From Membranipora membranacea (Eukaryota; Bryozoa; Gymnolaemata; Cheilostomatida; Membraniporidae): a stretch of 64,000 nt of DNA. The notes below the pieces were generated by a model. It had not been told where the DNA came from, ran no database searches, and was given only the letters and a program-made list of their open reading frames with translations. Of this stretch, positions 10,801-23,000 are shown in pieces. Location: NCBI GenBank assembly GCA_914767715.1, contig OU612073.1, positions 13,826,001 through 13,890,000 on the forward strand. The letters run 5' to 3'. A program made the translations under genes and the position numbers. Every line of letters starts with the position of its first letter. Position 1 is the stretch's first letter.

Positions 10801-13800
10801 TAAGTAAGGCTGCCTTTACTCAGGTAGTGTAACATAATGAGTCATGTCACTTGTCACATCCTGTGGTTCCCTCGAGGGGGACGCTGCAATTTCAGAGGCA
10901 AATTGCGCTCAGTATGTAAGCTAGAATGGGATTCAGTCCAACATTTTGAAGTTGTCTACACTGGTAACAAACACAAACCTATCAGCCAAACAAAACCAAA
11001 ACAAAAGCACATGGGTTTATTAAGAAGACACAATAATAGTGATACATTGGTAGATAACACCACAGAAGCAATATGCAACGGAACCCATAATACAGATAAT
11101 GCCCAATTGTTGACCTGAATCCCAGGCAATATGTAAGCAGGTAACCTTGGGGCCCAAAAAACCCCAGCTGTCAGCAACCTGTAGTGTAGTCCTTACCCAT
11201 CCTTAGCGTTGAGAGGAAGTAGTGAATGTTTTACTAATAGTTACACCTTTGGCACTGTTGAAGATGTGGCAGCTCATAATGATGTTATGTTTGGATTATT
11301 CAACAGTTAATACCACATAAGTGTTCAGATACATACACTCATTTATGTGTGCCATCTTTAAAGCATATGTATGAACCAAAAATGGTTGATCAAAATATTG
11401 TTGCTAGTATCACATCCAGACTCTTAGACAAAAAGTTACACAATTCAGGTTCAAACATTATTCTCGTGTTATTGTCAATAATGTTAACAATTTTGTAGGC
11501 AATCTGAAATCTAAGTGTATGGATAGACTCATCAGCTTCCCTTGGTCATGTAAGGGTAAATATGGTTTCCTGATGGAGTATATACAAGTGTACGGTGTAC
11601 AGGAAACTCTTAAATATATCAGCCCGGATAACTCCATACCGACAATACTCAGTCATGTTATAGAGAACATACACAATCAGAAACTGGCTAACTATGTAAG
11701 TCTGATAGTTAAGAAACCTAATCTGACTGATGTCAATAACCATAGTGCGGCAAACTCAGACTTCAATCAAGCAATACAAATCATAAATAGACCGTCGGTA
11801 TCATAGCCCTGCTTAAACAAACATGCACTCGGTATATCTCCTTTTATATGGTTGTGACTTTCGAAATTCAGTACACGCAGTAATTCGTTCGAGAACCTCC
11901 CTAGTTTGACAGGTTGCTGGTAGTGACTTAAGCTAGTGCTAAGGAACCCCCCTCCCCCATCTGCATTTCATCCATGATAATGTTTGTTCACACGTGTTAA
12001 TGTCATAACCGAATTGCACAGCAAATATAGTTTTTTAAAGGTATACATGCCATGGGTTGTCCATGACTGCAAATCAAAATTGATATGTCTCTTAAGGCAT
12101 CAAAAAAATTGCACACCAATCTGTTATGTCATCAGTTTGATATCACACTAACATATGGATGTTATATAATCATCATATGTTTATTCCACTATATTAACGC
12201 TACACTATTTTAGTCATGCCATATTTTAACTCATGGCACAGGTGTGATATATACTTCCTATGCGTGAGTTTGTGATATTTTATGTTTCAGGTAAGTGAGT
12301 TTGTATACAGTATGATGATGAATGATAAGAAGACACAGACATATACTCGATTGGAATGGACTGATCGATGGCTCAAACCTCTAGTCAAGACTGTAGAACA
12401 GTATCCTAACTCACAGAAACATGTCAGCCAGGTTAGTACTTCTGTTGTGACCTCATTGAATTCCATATCTGGAATAGCATCATTAGCTTTCTTTTGCAAA
12501 ACAAAGGGCTTGCAAAAATAGCCAGTCCCTAGTAGCAATCTAGAAATGCCCTAATAATCGACACTGTAGGGGTATAATTACTGTTTGCAATTTTGTAAAC
12601 AAGACAATTTCTCAGGCTAATTATTCATGCTACTAGGGACAGCCAATCAGATAACAGTCAGATGGGTCCCTGTGTTTAGTGTCCTAACCGTATAACGCTA
12701 TGATACTATTTCCATTCTAAGAGAAGAATCTAATTCAGTGCCTCTGCTATTTTAATTCTTATTTAGGTTTATGTTTATACGTATCAGGCCCACAGTGCAA
12801 CCATGTAGTCTGTAGACATTTGGCACCTTTATTATTGTCACAACACCCAATCTGAGTCAACATATTTATTAGTACTTTCTGACAATCGAGGCAAAAAGTT
12901 TCTAGTTTGAGTGATTTACTTTGTTGGCTATGCAAATGTCCGGTTTATCCTCTCTAACTCACTGTCAACCATCCATCATCTAGTTGTTTATTAGGTTGTT
13001 TCTAAACCACTTTATGTTACTTCTATTAGAATCTGATACCTAAGATAATAAAGGTATGGCCTGAGACTACTGTGGATCTGTTACTATGGCTCTCCTCTGA
13101 ACCCTCCAGTTCTGCTAATCTACTCATGTATCTGATACTGGCTCGTCGAGCAAGGTCAGCAGGCATGTTAAATGAGGGCACTGAAGTTACTCAAAAGGGT
13201 ACTAAGGGCACATTAAAAGTATCTGACAGTACGCAAAAGCTTTCAGTTGTCACACAGCAAATGTCGGATGTCACACTGAAGGGGCAAGACATCAAACAGC
13301 AGGTGTCAGATGGGACACGTCAGGTGCCAGATGGGACGCAGCAGGTGTCAGCTGTCACCGACACTGACACATGGTGCGGCGTACTTAGTCGTCAACTCAT
13401 AAATGTGGCTCTTAAGTCAGCAGATATTGAGGTAATTTTGTTTGACAGTTAGTATTTTCCTACCTACATCAGGGAGAGTGAGACGTATATCCCACCCTCC
13501 CAGCCTATATAACGAAAATATTCATTCAATTATGCAAATTGTAGTTGTCTTCTCTTTTGACATCGGGAGACAACTTTGACTGAGTTGATCTGTTTTCTGA
13601 ATCGAATCTACCGATCAAAGAGGTGAACACAAAAAGACCCCTCAATATGAGACCATGTTTGACATTAACAAGATGATACAATGGTACCATAATATAATAA
13701 GTATCAGTGTATACCTAGTTGTCTTTTCTTTATATTGAGTTGTGATTTTCAATGCTCCTCATACGCTCTGATATTTGTTGATTTCAGAGGAGGTTATCAG

Positions 13801-14449
13801 CGTTTGCTCTGGTATGTGAGAGTCATAAGACAGCCTCGTCGATCAGTGAGTGTGAGTTTGACTGGGTTTATCAGTTTGTTAGAGATAACAGTTTTCACTC
13901 AGAGCCCAGTTTCAGACAGCAGATGTTAGCTCATCTCAAACACTTCCTGTTCCATATACTAGAGAGCAGCAGGAAACTAGAACAGTCTGCTAAACAACCG
14001 CATCAGGTAAGATCTTGATTCGATGTTAACATGCTTGCAGGGACAATTACCTCATGAATGAAATACCTTCACATGAGTTATAAGTAATTGAATATATAAT
14101 ACAAAATTCAAATGCAAAGTTTCAAAGGATAGTTTCTGGACAGTTTGTAATCCCCTCTGGCAAAAACATTCAGCATAGTAGGACTTGTATCAGTATTGGT
14201 ATTTAGTATATTAGTGTATATATAGTTATATCATCTGTCCAATCTTCTGGTAAAGTCGGCATAGAAAAACCCTGAAGCTGAAACAAATACGATTTTTCAT
14301 TTTCATATTTTCAGGATTTCCTGAAGAAGCTAGGAACTCTTCAGATAGAGAGATTAAAACCTGGAGCTATAGCACATCATCGCTCTGTGGCTCTAGAAAC
14401 ATTAACTCTCATCGCTAATATTATACCTAATGGCTCATTTGGCAGCTAA
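4862..14449 (+). CDS. THADA: THADA-like armadillo-type protein, N-terminal half only (about 771 aa)
   Basis: Exons that keep frame across GT-AG introns: 4862-4961, 5520-5593, 5931-6058, 6556-6658, 7057-7205, 7790-7941, 8626-8762, 9113-9279, 9631-9696, 10297-10381, 10739-10799, 11499-11695, 12291-12431, 13030-13431, 13788-14006, 14315-14449. THADA (yeast Trm732) is a large helical-repeat protein that works with the FTSJ1/Trm7 methyltransferase on tRNA position 32. Matches in order along the family include QIVRVIESSSPDQ near the start, VWEHTAETVRQSSREVF around residue 390, FPWSCKGKYGFLMEY around 420 and LVCESHKTASSISE around 660. Human THADA is about 1950 residues. Here a TAA ends the frame at the point equivalent to roughly residue 800, and no later THADA exon is seen before the next gene. 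Exon 14 carries a Gln/Val/Ser/Thr-rich insertion. The first exon is the least certain. Confidence 0.85.
5010..5310. mobile_element. Foldback/MITE-like element in THADA intron 1
   Basis: The ends are inverted: GCCCACGAAATGCGTGG near 5011 against ATTTCGTGGGC near 5299. Several CGTGG words lie inside both arms. Non-coding, within the first intron of the THADA-like gene. No unambiguous target duplication was found. Confidence 0.5.
6384..6453. mobile_element. 70-bp hairpin element (TAGCCTTGTC family), copy 1
   Basis: The arms TAGCCTTGTCACGCAGCCAC and GTGGCTGCGCGACAAGGCTA are complementary except for one base, around a T/A-rich loop of about 26 bp. A second member with the same ends lies at 7268-7330. 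Both are in introns of the THADA-like gene. Confidence 0.75.
7268..7330. mobile_element. 63-bp hairpin element (TAGCCTTGTC family), copy 2
   Basis: The arms TAGCCTTGTCAGACGGCCAC and GTGGCTGTCTGACGAGGCTA enclose a T/A-rich loop. It shares its outer 10 bp and the GCCAC core with copy 1, but the middle differs. This shows that related hairpins each keep their own arm pairing. Confidence 0.75.
7431..7509. repeat. Short tandem repeat, about 30-bp unit
   Basis: The unit cattagtgtctcgtctcgt followed by cgtgtctcgtc is repeated about 2.5 times. It is built from a smaller gtctcgt motif and lies in an intron of the THADA-like gene. Confidence 0.75.
10044..10192. mobile_element. MITE-like inverted-repeat element in THADA intron 9
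   Basis: Left AAAAAGCG and right CGCTTTT ends are followed inward by imperfectly complementary arms. Each arm contains the palindromic word TTGATTATTAATAATCAA or a close variant. It is about 150 bp long and non-coding. Confidence 0.65.
12525..12640. mobile_element. 116-bp MITE with 5-bp target duplication
   Basis: Terminal inverted repeats GTCCCTAGTAGCA and TGCTACTAGGGAC bound 116 bp. The 5 bp AGCCA is present on both sides (12520-12524 and 12641-12645). It lies in the intron after THADA exon 13 and has no coding capacity. Confidence 0.8.
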
Positions 14450-14480
14450 TTATTTTCATTGATCCGGGCATACATTAAAG

Positions 14481-14596
14481 TAGTTTAAGCGCTCAAACAG
14501 TGCAAGATGCTGGTAGAGGCATTTCATTATCAGCCACAAGTGGTTGATAATGAAATGCCTCTACCAGCATCTTGCACCGTTTGAGCGCTTAAACTA
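14481..14596. mobile_element. 116-bp near-perfect palindromic element with 9-bp target duplication
   Basis: Arms of about 55 bp (starting TAGTTTAAGCGCTCAAAC, ending GTTTGAGCGCTTAAACTA) are almost perfectly complementary around a few-base centre. The flanks both read ACATTAAAG (14472-14480 and 14597-14605). A 9-bp duplication is typical of Mutator-like elements, so a MULE-derived miniature element is likely. It sits 31 bp after the THADA stop codon, probably inside the 3' UTR. Relatives occur at about 49700-49766 and 51869-51976. Confidence 0.85.
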
Positions 14597-15046
14597 ACAT
14601 TAAAGATGCCTCGGGATACTGAGAGGTCGAGGTGTAGGGGCATACAATATTCTGTGAGAATCGATGCGGTTATTGCAGTTGAAAGGAAAAGTGGGCATGA
14701 CTATATCTTTGATAAGCATTTCTAGTGATATTACAATGAAATTTTTATCCACTCTGCATTTATGTTGAGTTGTTCTCTCTACACTCTATCCCCAATATTT
14801 ATAGGTGAGAGTAAGAAATACACACCAAAACTCTCACTAAAAATATCAACTCTAATTACGTGGAATCCACTACACCAACTGATGTTAAGCCCAATGAGCG
14901 TTGCTTGTAATCCTTTTGGCAGTACCCTACATATGTACATGTCCCAAACATATGTCTTACTAGATAATGTTTGCTCCATCAGGGAGGGTGGCTCCATTCA
15001 CCTGCATTTGGAGTCGCTCCCTCACCACTGGTCACTGCCACCATTT

Positions 15047-15290
15047 GCCTTTGGTAGCTCAGTTGGTTAGAGTGCCTGCCCTTTAACGCGCAAGCGTTGG
15101 AGGTCCTGGGTTCGAATCCCGCTGCAGTCTACTGACTACTGGGTTCATATGACGCCCCAGGTGTGCTCCGACCTGCCTGCAAACTGAGAGCAACTTGGCG
15201 CCGAATACGGCGGCCGCGCCCTTAAGGTACTGATATTTCTCAGTCCTCGGACGGAGACAACACTTGCGATTTTAACCCACTTTTTTTTTT
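15047..15290 (+). mobile_element. tRNA-derived SINE
   Basis: The head looks like a tRNA gene: A-box TAGCTCAGTTGG at 15055 and B-box GGTTCGAATCC at 15109, at normal spacing. The part between the boxes (CCCTTTAACGCGCAAGCG) does not make a clean anticodon arm, and no matching acceptor stem follows. An unrelated GC-rich body (ggcgccgaatacggcggccg) comes next, ending in a T-run near 15279-15288. This is the structure of a SINE, not a working tRNA gene. Confidence 0.8.
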
Positions 15291-15592
15291 ATTGGAGGGG
15301 GAGCAGAATACCGGTGAATAGATCACCTTTATACTTAACTAGTAACAAATTTGACAATGATTTCTTGGTTGGAGTCAATATCACTGTGTGAGTACGGTGT
15401 GGTGTTGTCAACTCAGATAAAAATAGAAGAGAAATGTATAAAATTCACCCATGTACATTAACAATTTGGTAACATTTGCTTTTGAGTAAATGCTCTACCA
15501 TCTTGTAGTACTGTACTGTTCAAATATAAGCTAACATGCAAAGAAAGTACTTCTATTTGCAAGCAAGTTGTTGAGTTAACTTGTTGATTGCA

Positions 15593-15665
15593 TTGTTGGC
15601 AAGAAATTGTTGGCAAGAAATTGTTGGCAAGAAATTGCTGGCAAGAAAATTGTTGGCAAGAAATT
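15593..15665. repeat. Tandem repeat of a 14-bp unit
   Basis: About five copies of ttgttggcaagaaa, one with ttgctgg and one with an extra a. Confidence 0.9.
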
Positions 15666-15800
15666 TTAAAATTCCTTTTGGTTATCGGCTATGGATTGTC
15701 TCTTTTGAAGGTAAGAATTTTCTCTGGTGCCGGAGAGCTCTGCTATTGAAGTTTCTCTGTAACCAGGGAGTTTGGGAGTTTCTGCCCAACTATCCCTGTT

Positions 15801-15824
15801 GTAACCAGAGAGAGAGAGAGAGAG
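15801..15824. repeat. (AG)n microsatellite
   Basis: A short run of agagagag within non-coding sequence upstream of gene A. Confidence 0.8.
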
Positions 15825-17002
15825 TGGGGCACCCACAATGCTTTAACCCTTTGTTCATTTTTTTTAATTTTAAGTTGTCTTCCACTTGACTGTTTTCAGT
15901 AAAACAATCCCCTCCTAAATATTGGGAAAACATTTCGAAAGCTTTTCATGATTCGGGAAAAGTACAGCCTTCTTTAATGGATATGTATGCATCGGAATTT
16001 ACAGTATATTGTGGTGAAAAATCGAATGTTCATAAAGGAGTTTCCAAATGACTATCCAATGTCGGCTTTGATTGGTCATTTTCCAAGTCAATCAAAATCC
16101 ACATAGGCTGGGAAATTCCACTCTAAAATTTTAGTGACTCATTCAACTAGGCCCACAGAAGGCAGGGAGGAAGGCAGCTCTTTCATCCTCAACACATCTC
16201 ACTCTGCATGGTGTGATTTAATAATTTGTGGTGCAGGCCTGTAGATTGTCAGGACAGGCTGGACTGTGGAAGTTGACCATTTTACTAGTAATTTGGTCAG
16301 GTGTAACATGAAGTTTAGTAGGATTGTGAATTAGGTAAGTGAAGAAGGGATATCCAGCTAAATTAATTTCTAAAGCCCAACACACTGCAAACTCTTGCTC
16401 TGATGTGTATATCCATAATTCCTTTTGCTTTCATTGTAACACACATGGGCCCCTAGACCTTAAATTCCTTCACTTTGCCAATATCCACAATCAACCACTG
16501 GACATTGGCGAAGGCATGTAAGTCCCATGGTGGTAACACACTCTTTTCTTTTACCTTGGTATCCAATGCACAGATACTTAGATTCGCTAACTCCAACTGG
16601 AATCAATAAATTTTCTCAGAGGGGATTAATTACTGGAATCCTAGTAACATCCCTCGTACCGGCCATGTACTCGTGTGTGTAGTGTTTGCTTGTCAATACT
16701 GTTGATCCTCTGTATCAGCCACCTCTCCCCCTCACACACTATACAGTAAACACAGTTATGCATACTTCAAAATCATAATGATGGTTACGGATTTGATTAA
16801 CACCATTCCTTTGATTGATTCTGTCCAACCTGTTCTGTTTTGACCAGGTGACTAATGTATTTAATTGCAAGCGATAAATGTTCTTCCACTCGGATCTCAG
16901 TCTCTAATTTTCATCCATGAAAATTTATTTGATATTGTGATGATCAACATAGGTCTACCGCAGACAAGGATCTATTGAAGGGAACCAAAATCTGATATCA
17001 AG

Positions 17003-20000
17003 ATGGAGATGTCATTTCACTCAGTGGTAAGCAAAAAAATTGATGATTTAGTGGAGTTTACTTCAAATAAGTCTTCATTTAATGGGTCACTTGTCCAAGA
17101 AACCTTTATCGTAATGAACAAATGGGTTAATTCATGGCTGATCTCTAGGTATCCAGGTTAGAACTATATATTTTTATATATACCAATACAATGTGATCGA
17201 TGAACAAATTCATCATTTTGCCTGTTTCCAGTTGATAGTCGAAAAAGCTGGTCTGGACACATGGATGAGTAGAGAGGGGTATTGCTTTCAAGAACTAACA
17301 CCAAGTTATGATCAGAATGAGGCTGTGAAGACTTTTTTAGAGGTGAGATAGCGCGCCCCTTGGTCAAACAAGAATCGTAAGACTAACGCTGAAGTGGTGC
17401 ATTATCCATTAAATTGTATCTGTATTTGTGTCAAAGGAATGCTAAATGCTCTTGATATAATTTGTATTCAAAAAGTGACCAAGTGTCTTACAATAACTTT
17501 GAATGAACCAGGCACCATTTAGCTTGCTTTCACAGGCATCCATACCTTGAAGTATGGTTCTGTGGCTATTTTCTTAGAATGGATGTGTATGTGTCTTCAG
17601 GAGTGAAGTCATTGCACGCAAAAAGCATACTTGTCGCCAAAATCCCACTATTTCAATGACCTATCAAACGCGTTTCTCGTTTCAGTTAATAAAGCTGTAT
17701 AGAAACTTCTGGGTTGATAAAAACAACATACAAAGAAGGTTTGAACAAATACATTACCAAGGTACACCTTACATAGCTGTAGCAAAAGGAAAAACATCAG
17801 GTGCATCAAATTATCCTGACACAGTTGCGAGCCGCTCATTTCGATATGACGGAATTACGGAGCACAACAAACAACCATTCAACAGAGGTACATCGCTGGT
17901 GAAGCCCCATCCACTACCCAGGTATGCAGAGGACATGCTCAAACACCCCTGACTATCTTTTGGAGTGGTTTTGGGAGCTTCCTTGCTTGGAAGCGGAAAT
18001 TTGCAAACCCAATATAAAGATTGAGTCAGTCTGGATCAAACTTGTTCAATACTAACTTTACTGACGCAGTGTTACGAACTCTTGATTCCCCTCACTATTA
18101 GCCATATGCTTGGTTCTACCATCAATCCATGTGTTCATAGCAGTGATTAGAACCATTCATATACTGCTCTGAAATTTACATTGAAGCCATGACAATTTGT
18201 ATTGATACTCAGGATTTTTTGCAGACCAGCACCTCGTAACCAACCCAGAGCAGGATCCGAGGAACATGACTTCACTAGCGTCCGGTACACAAGACTTCAA
18301 TCGAACAGTTATGACTTTGAAAATGTTCAGATTGAGCACAAAAACTTTCAAGTAGTTCACCAACCAATATCTCAGAAACCACAAGCAAGAGAAAGACAAA
18401 GAATACATACCAATGAGACCAATTACAGGTAGGTGGACAGATACGCCATGAGAAATTTTAGCACTATTCGGCACAAAATTAACAGGGTGTGCAAAGATCT
18501 TTGGGTTCACACTTGTCAGGACCTAGATGCAGTGATGCACGTCCAACAGCGCAACTCATAGGTCTTCAGTCATCAACTTATTGTTGACAAAATCTTTTCA
18601 GACATATTCACACTTTGCTGTAACACATAGGTTGTCATTAGCATCTATCCGGACAACTATTGACATGATTCCAGCTTTTTAGGTTTACAAAAGTTAGTTG
18701 TTGACCATAAGCTTCACCAACAAGGTGATTTTTTTATGGTTCCATAGCCTATCTTTTTGTCAATTTTAGCTGATTGTGCCGAGCATTCCAGGAATGAGCA
18801 TATTGCCACCATGTTAGGATGATGCTACCTTTTACCTAGCTTATGACTTATGATTTGTGTCCTGATATTTTCCACACTAGTGAAGACAGCAGTGAAGTTC
18901 AGTGCAAGGCTGCTCCGGCCAACCAGTTGCCGCCTGTGAAAAGACAGTTAACGCCTCACGATCAAGCACAGACAGGTGACCACGAAGCGCTCAGTAATGC
19001 CAGTTGTGCTGACTGCCCTGATGAATTGATAGAGAGGAGGCCACATGATGCTGCTCAACTACCAGCAGTGACTTCAAGGTAAATTGATGTAGACAATAAT
19101 ATAGACATGTCCTCCAACATTCACGCTACTCCCCTGATTTGTTAACAAAGTGATGAGGTCGCTTGCCCTTACCAGTGTTCTGAGTGAGTGGGAACTGAGT
19201 TCACGCAAAATAATATAGAGGGGGGAACCTTTAGAACACAGTTCCAATGGATTCTGTTCAAAAACAGTGTCAAGTTGTCTCTTTTGACCAGATATCAATC
19301 ATACTATTGCAGATCTATATTTCTGCATAATTTGATCTAGAAATTGCAAAAACTTCTGCCCACAAAGAAAAAAGTCCACTTAGACCACTGGCCCTTACAC
19401 TCAATATCAGTAAAACCCAGATTCTGTCTGCCTTTCAGAAAGACATGCATTACTCCTCTTCACTTTAATAGAACAATGTCAATCTTGACACCATCATATT
19501 GCACCACAATTGCACCTACAATTCCAAGACCATATTATTATTATGATGCGTTTTTATTGAGGTTTTCATTTATTCCTTTTTCATTGATATTGATTCCGGT
19601 GATACATGACCAAGCTTACAAATCCTATCGCAGTGGAACTGTTCCACTGACCCCTGTATTCATCCAGTGCTTGCTCTAATCATCAATTTGTGTCACTGGT
19701 TCATTTAGAGAGAGACCTGAGGAAAATCAAACTCCACTGAATGCTGCTGAGAATAGCAACAATTCTCAGGCAAACGTGAGCATCTCTAAAGAGTCTACCC
19801 AGCAACAGGTTTGCAATGAGCGTGGGGACCAAAACCATTTAAGAAGGACAATCTCTTCAGAAGAAAGCCGTTCTGCAGAAGCTACTGCTCACCAAGAAAG
19901 CAAAGATTCAGAAACTGGCTTCAGGTATTATCATGAGAATGAAGCATTTGGTCTTTAATGTCTGAAGGAACCGAGTGCAAATACCACTACAGTCCACTAA

Positions 20001-23000
20001 CTACTATGACCCGTTGGGCCCATATGTGCACTCTAACTCTGGTAGCGTGCATTTTGCCAAACATATTCTATCAATTTTTTACATGGTGAATCTGAAGCAG
20101 CTGTGAGGCAAAGTCCACTGGATAGTTTTATTTAATTTGAATGAAATAGCAATTGTCATGCAACACGTGTAATTTTCGTATCACAATGTTTTGCAATCTC
20201 CAAATGTCACCGAACTCAATGCCCTTCTGGATTAATTACATTTTGGTACTTGAGTGTGTCACAACTTTTGCTTTTAGCACGGACACTGTTGAGAATGCAC
20301 CTGCAGACAGAGGTCTCTGTATACAAAATCTTTTGAACCAGTCACTGTATAAAGAATCAACGAAAACAGAAAAGCGGTGAGGGTGTTATTCAACAATGTT
20401 TATCCATCATAAGGCATCGGAATTTTAGTGGTTTTAGCTTTCGTTTCCTATAATAAGCAGTTAGAAGCTAAAAATTCCAATCAGCTCAATAAGTCATAAT
20501 ATTGAATATTTGCCATTGTGTGCCACCAATAGAAATGTATAGCTACTGTAACATAAAATAATAAGATTTTATTCTTATACCTAATGATTTTTAGGGAGGA
20601 CGATTCAGACACAACCAACAATATAGATCTTGCCTCGGTTTTGAACCTAACCATGACCTCACCCGACACTGAACCATCTGAAAAGACTGAACATCCTACA
20701 CAGACAGAACAAGTTACAAGGTTTGACATTATTATCACTTTCATATTCAGTCATAGCATGATGCCACGATCGGTACCATTGTTTGGTGATTGATAATAGT
20801 GGTTTAACTCTTTTCTGTCGATGCTCGCAGTCGTAAGAGATGATCTGCTTCAGAGCTATGTGTTTCATACTTGTTCTTCTATACCAAGATATAATAAACA
20901 CTCTGAAGCGTGTAAAATACTTCCTGATGGAAGGTATAGGGTGAAAGAGATTGAATCCAGATCAGTTAAAAAACTTTTTTTGTCGACTAAATTTATCAGA
21001 AGCTTTTTTTTTAATTTGTTTGGAAGAGTGATGCAAGGAAAAATGGCTTGCTCCTCAACTATTCTTGTATATGAGGTAGACGTTGTGTCGGGCTGTGTTC
21101 GATTTATGTGTTTATCAGACCTATCACCTTGCTCCAGTTTTTTTTGCATGAATCATTTGTTTCGATTCTGAACTGTTTCACTCACCTCATATTATATATT
21201 TTGTGCAGCCCTACAAAAATTGTCAAAGCAGAAGAACAACTCCACCGAATGGAGGAGTGTTCGGTGCAATCTATGCAGCCTCACAAAGTTGATGTTCCTG
21301 GCCAAAACACTGATGATGGAAGGTAAAATCGTACAAAAGATACAAAAGATGCAATTCACATCTCCTGTCATCTGATAGTCTTATAATCTTATAATCATAA
21401 TTAGTGAATAGACATGGGGGGATCTTTGATTTAAAAAACTGTCAAAATCCCTTTGTGAATGCTCCTAGCGGGATGATAGAGACCTGCTCACATATTGGTT
21501 GAACTATATACATACTGTGTGAACTATTTGGGAATGAAAGACCAGATGAGTCATGATTTTTAGTGATAATGATAATTTGCTTTAAAAAATGTCGCTCATT
21601 CTCAAAGAAAAACCCGCCAGTTTTGAACCGTTGCAACTGATTTGTATTTTGATATTTAAGGATTGATAAGTTGCCCCTATATAAGGAGTCTGATGTTTCT
21701 GCTGATGATGCCCCAGAACTTTTATCACTGCCAGAAGGTGATACGAAGAAGTCAGCTCCTGAACCACCGAAACAAAAAAATATGGACATTGAAATGTGTG
21801 GAGCTACACAATATAAAGCGGTGGTTATCACAGAAACAAGGTGATTATTTTTATTCCGTATGTTCTTTTCGGTCAAAGCAGCAAGAAAAAAAATTAACTA
21901 TCAGCAGTTAATAGACAAATGTCTGCGGTGGATATGTATTGAATTAGCCTATAGAACAAAGAAACCTCCCCCAAAACTTTTGATATAGCAAACCTAAATT
22001 CGTTTAGAGCCAGTCTTTGGCAATTTTCATCAAGTTGAATTTTGTTTTTTAGGGTAAATGACAAACCTACATCTGATGGGAATTGTCCTTCTGTAAGGCA
22101 TTCACAATTTGCTCAATAATAGCACTCGATGATAAATGGCTACTATAGTTGATGTTATCTTTTAGTATCCGATCTGGAGAAACTGCAGGTGGACGTACAA
22201 TGCATCCGCAACCACTTGCAGATAATGACAACCCTAGTTTGGGAGGTCTTGCTGTTCAGAAAGATCAGCTTACAACAGTCAGCGAAATACTGATAAACCA
22301 AACTCCTGCAGATACAGGTGGTTTGACTTCGCAGCAGGAGAGTGACGATTTCCGGCAGCAAATGTCTCAAGCCACCAATCCTCCTAGCTGTTCTGCAAGC
22401 AGTGGTATTGGTGAGGATGAAGCCTCAATTGTAAGCCAAAGTAGTGGTGAAGTCAAAGTAGGATCTCTTGTGGATAGTCATAGTGAACTTAACTTAAGTG
22501 ATATGGAAACAGCTGAAGAAAGTGCTGAATACATTTCTGATGATGGAGAATTTGACAAGCTCATATCCGACATTGATAGGTAGGTGTTGGTTCACTGTGA
22601 GAAGCCTGATCTAACTGTATTTGACTATGCTACTGCTGCTGAGTGCTCCCGGCCATATAAATATATTGGATCGTTACACCAATATTTACCTCAGTATTTA
22701 CCTCAGTATTTACCTCAGTATTTACCTCAGTATTTGCCTCAGTATTTACCTCTGTATTTACCTCAGTATTTACCTCAGTATTTACCTCAGTATTTACCTC
22801 TGTATTTACCTCAGTATTTACCTCAGTATTTACCTCTGTATTTACCTCTGTATTTACCTCAGTATTTACCTCAGTGTATTTACCTCAGTATTTACCTCAG
22901 TGTATTTACCTCTGTATTTACCTCTGTATTTACCTCTGTATTTACCTCTGTATTTACCTAAGTATTTACCTCAGTATTTACCTCAGTATTTACCTCAGTA

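Larger units (their letters stand above)
15291..17002. other. Spacer between THADA-like gene and gene A
   Basis: Holds two simple repeats (15593-15665 and 15801-15824) and no supported exon. I looked here for a membrane-anchor exon equivalent to the first exon of gene B and did not find one. A non-coding 5' exon of gene A could be present. Confidence 0.4.

Noticed and set aside
15047-15120. Functional tRNA gene
   Set aside because: No pairing acceptor stem and a disordered anticodon arm. It is the head of a SINE.
16954-17002. Upstream extension of gene A exon 1 (VYRRQGSIEG frame)
   Set aside because: That frame does not join the next exon. In the correct frame a TGA at 16976 lies just upstream of the ATG.
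22053-22105. Possible extra exon of gene A
   Set aside because: The acceptor is good, but the gtaagg donor gives phase 0 where phase 2 is needed, and the in-phase alternative has only a weak GC donor.
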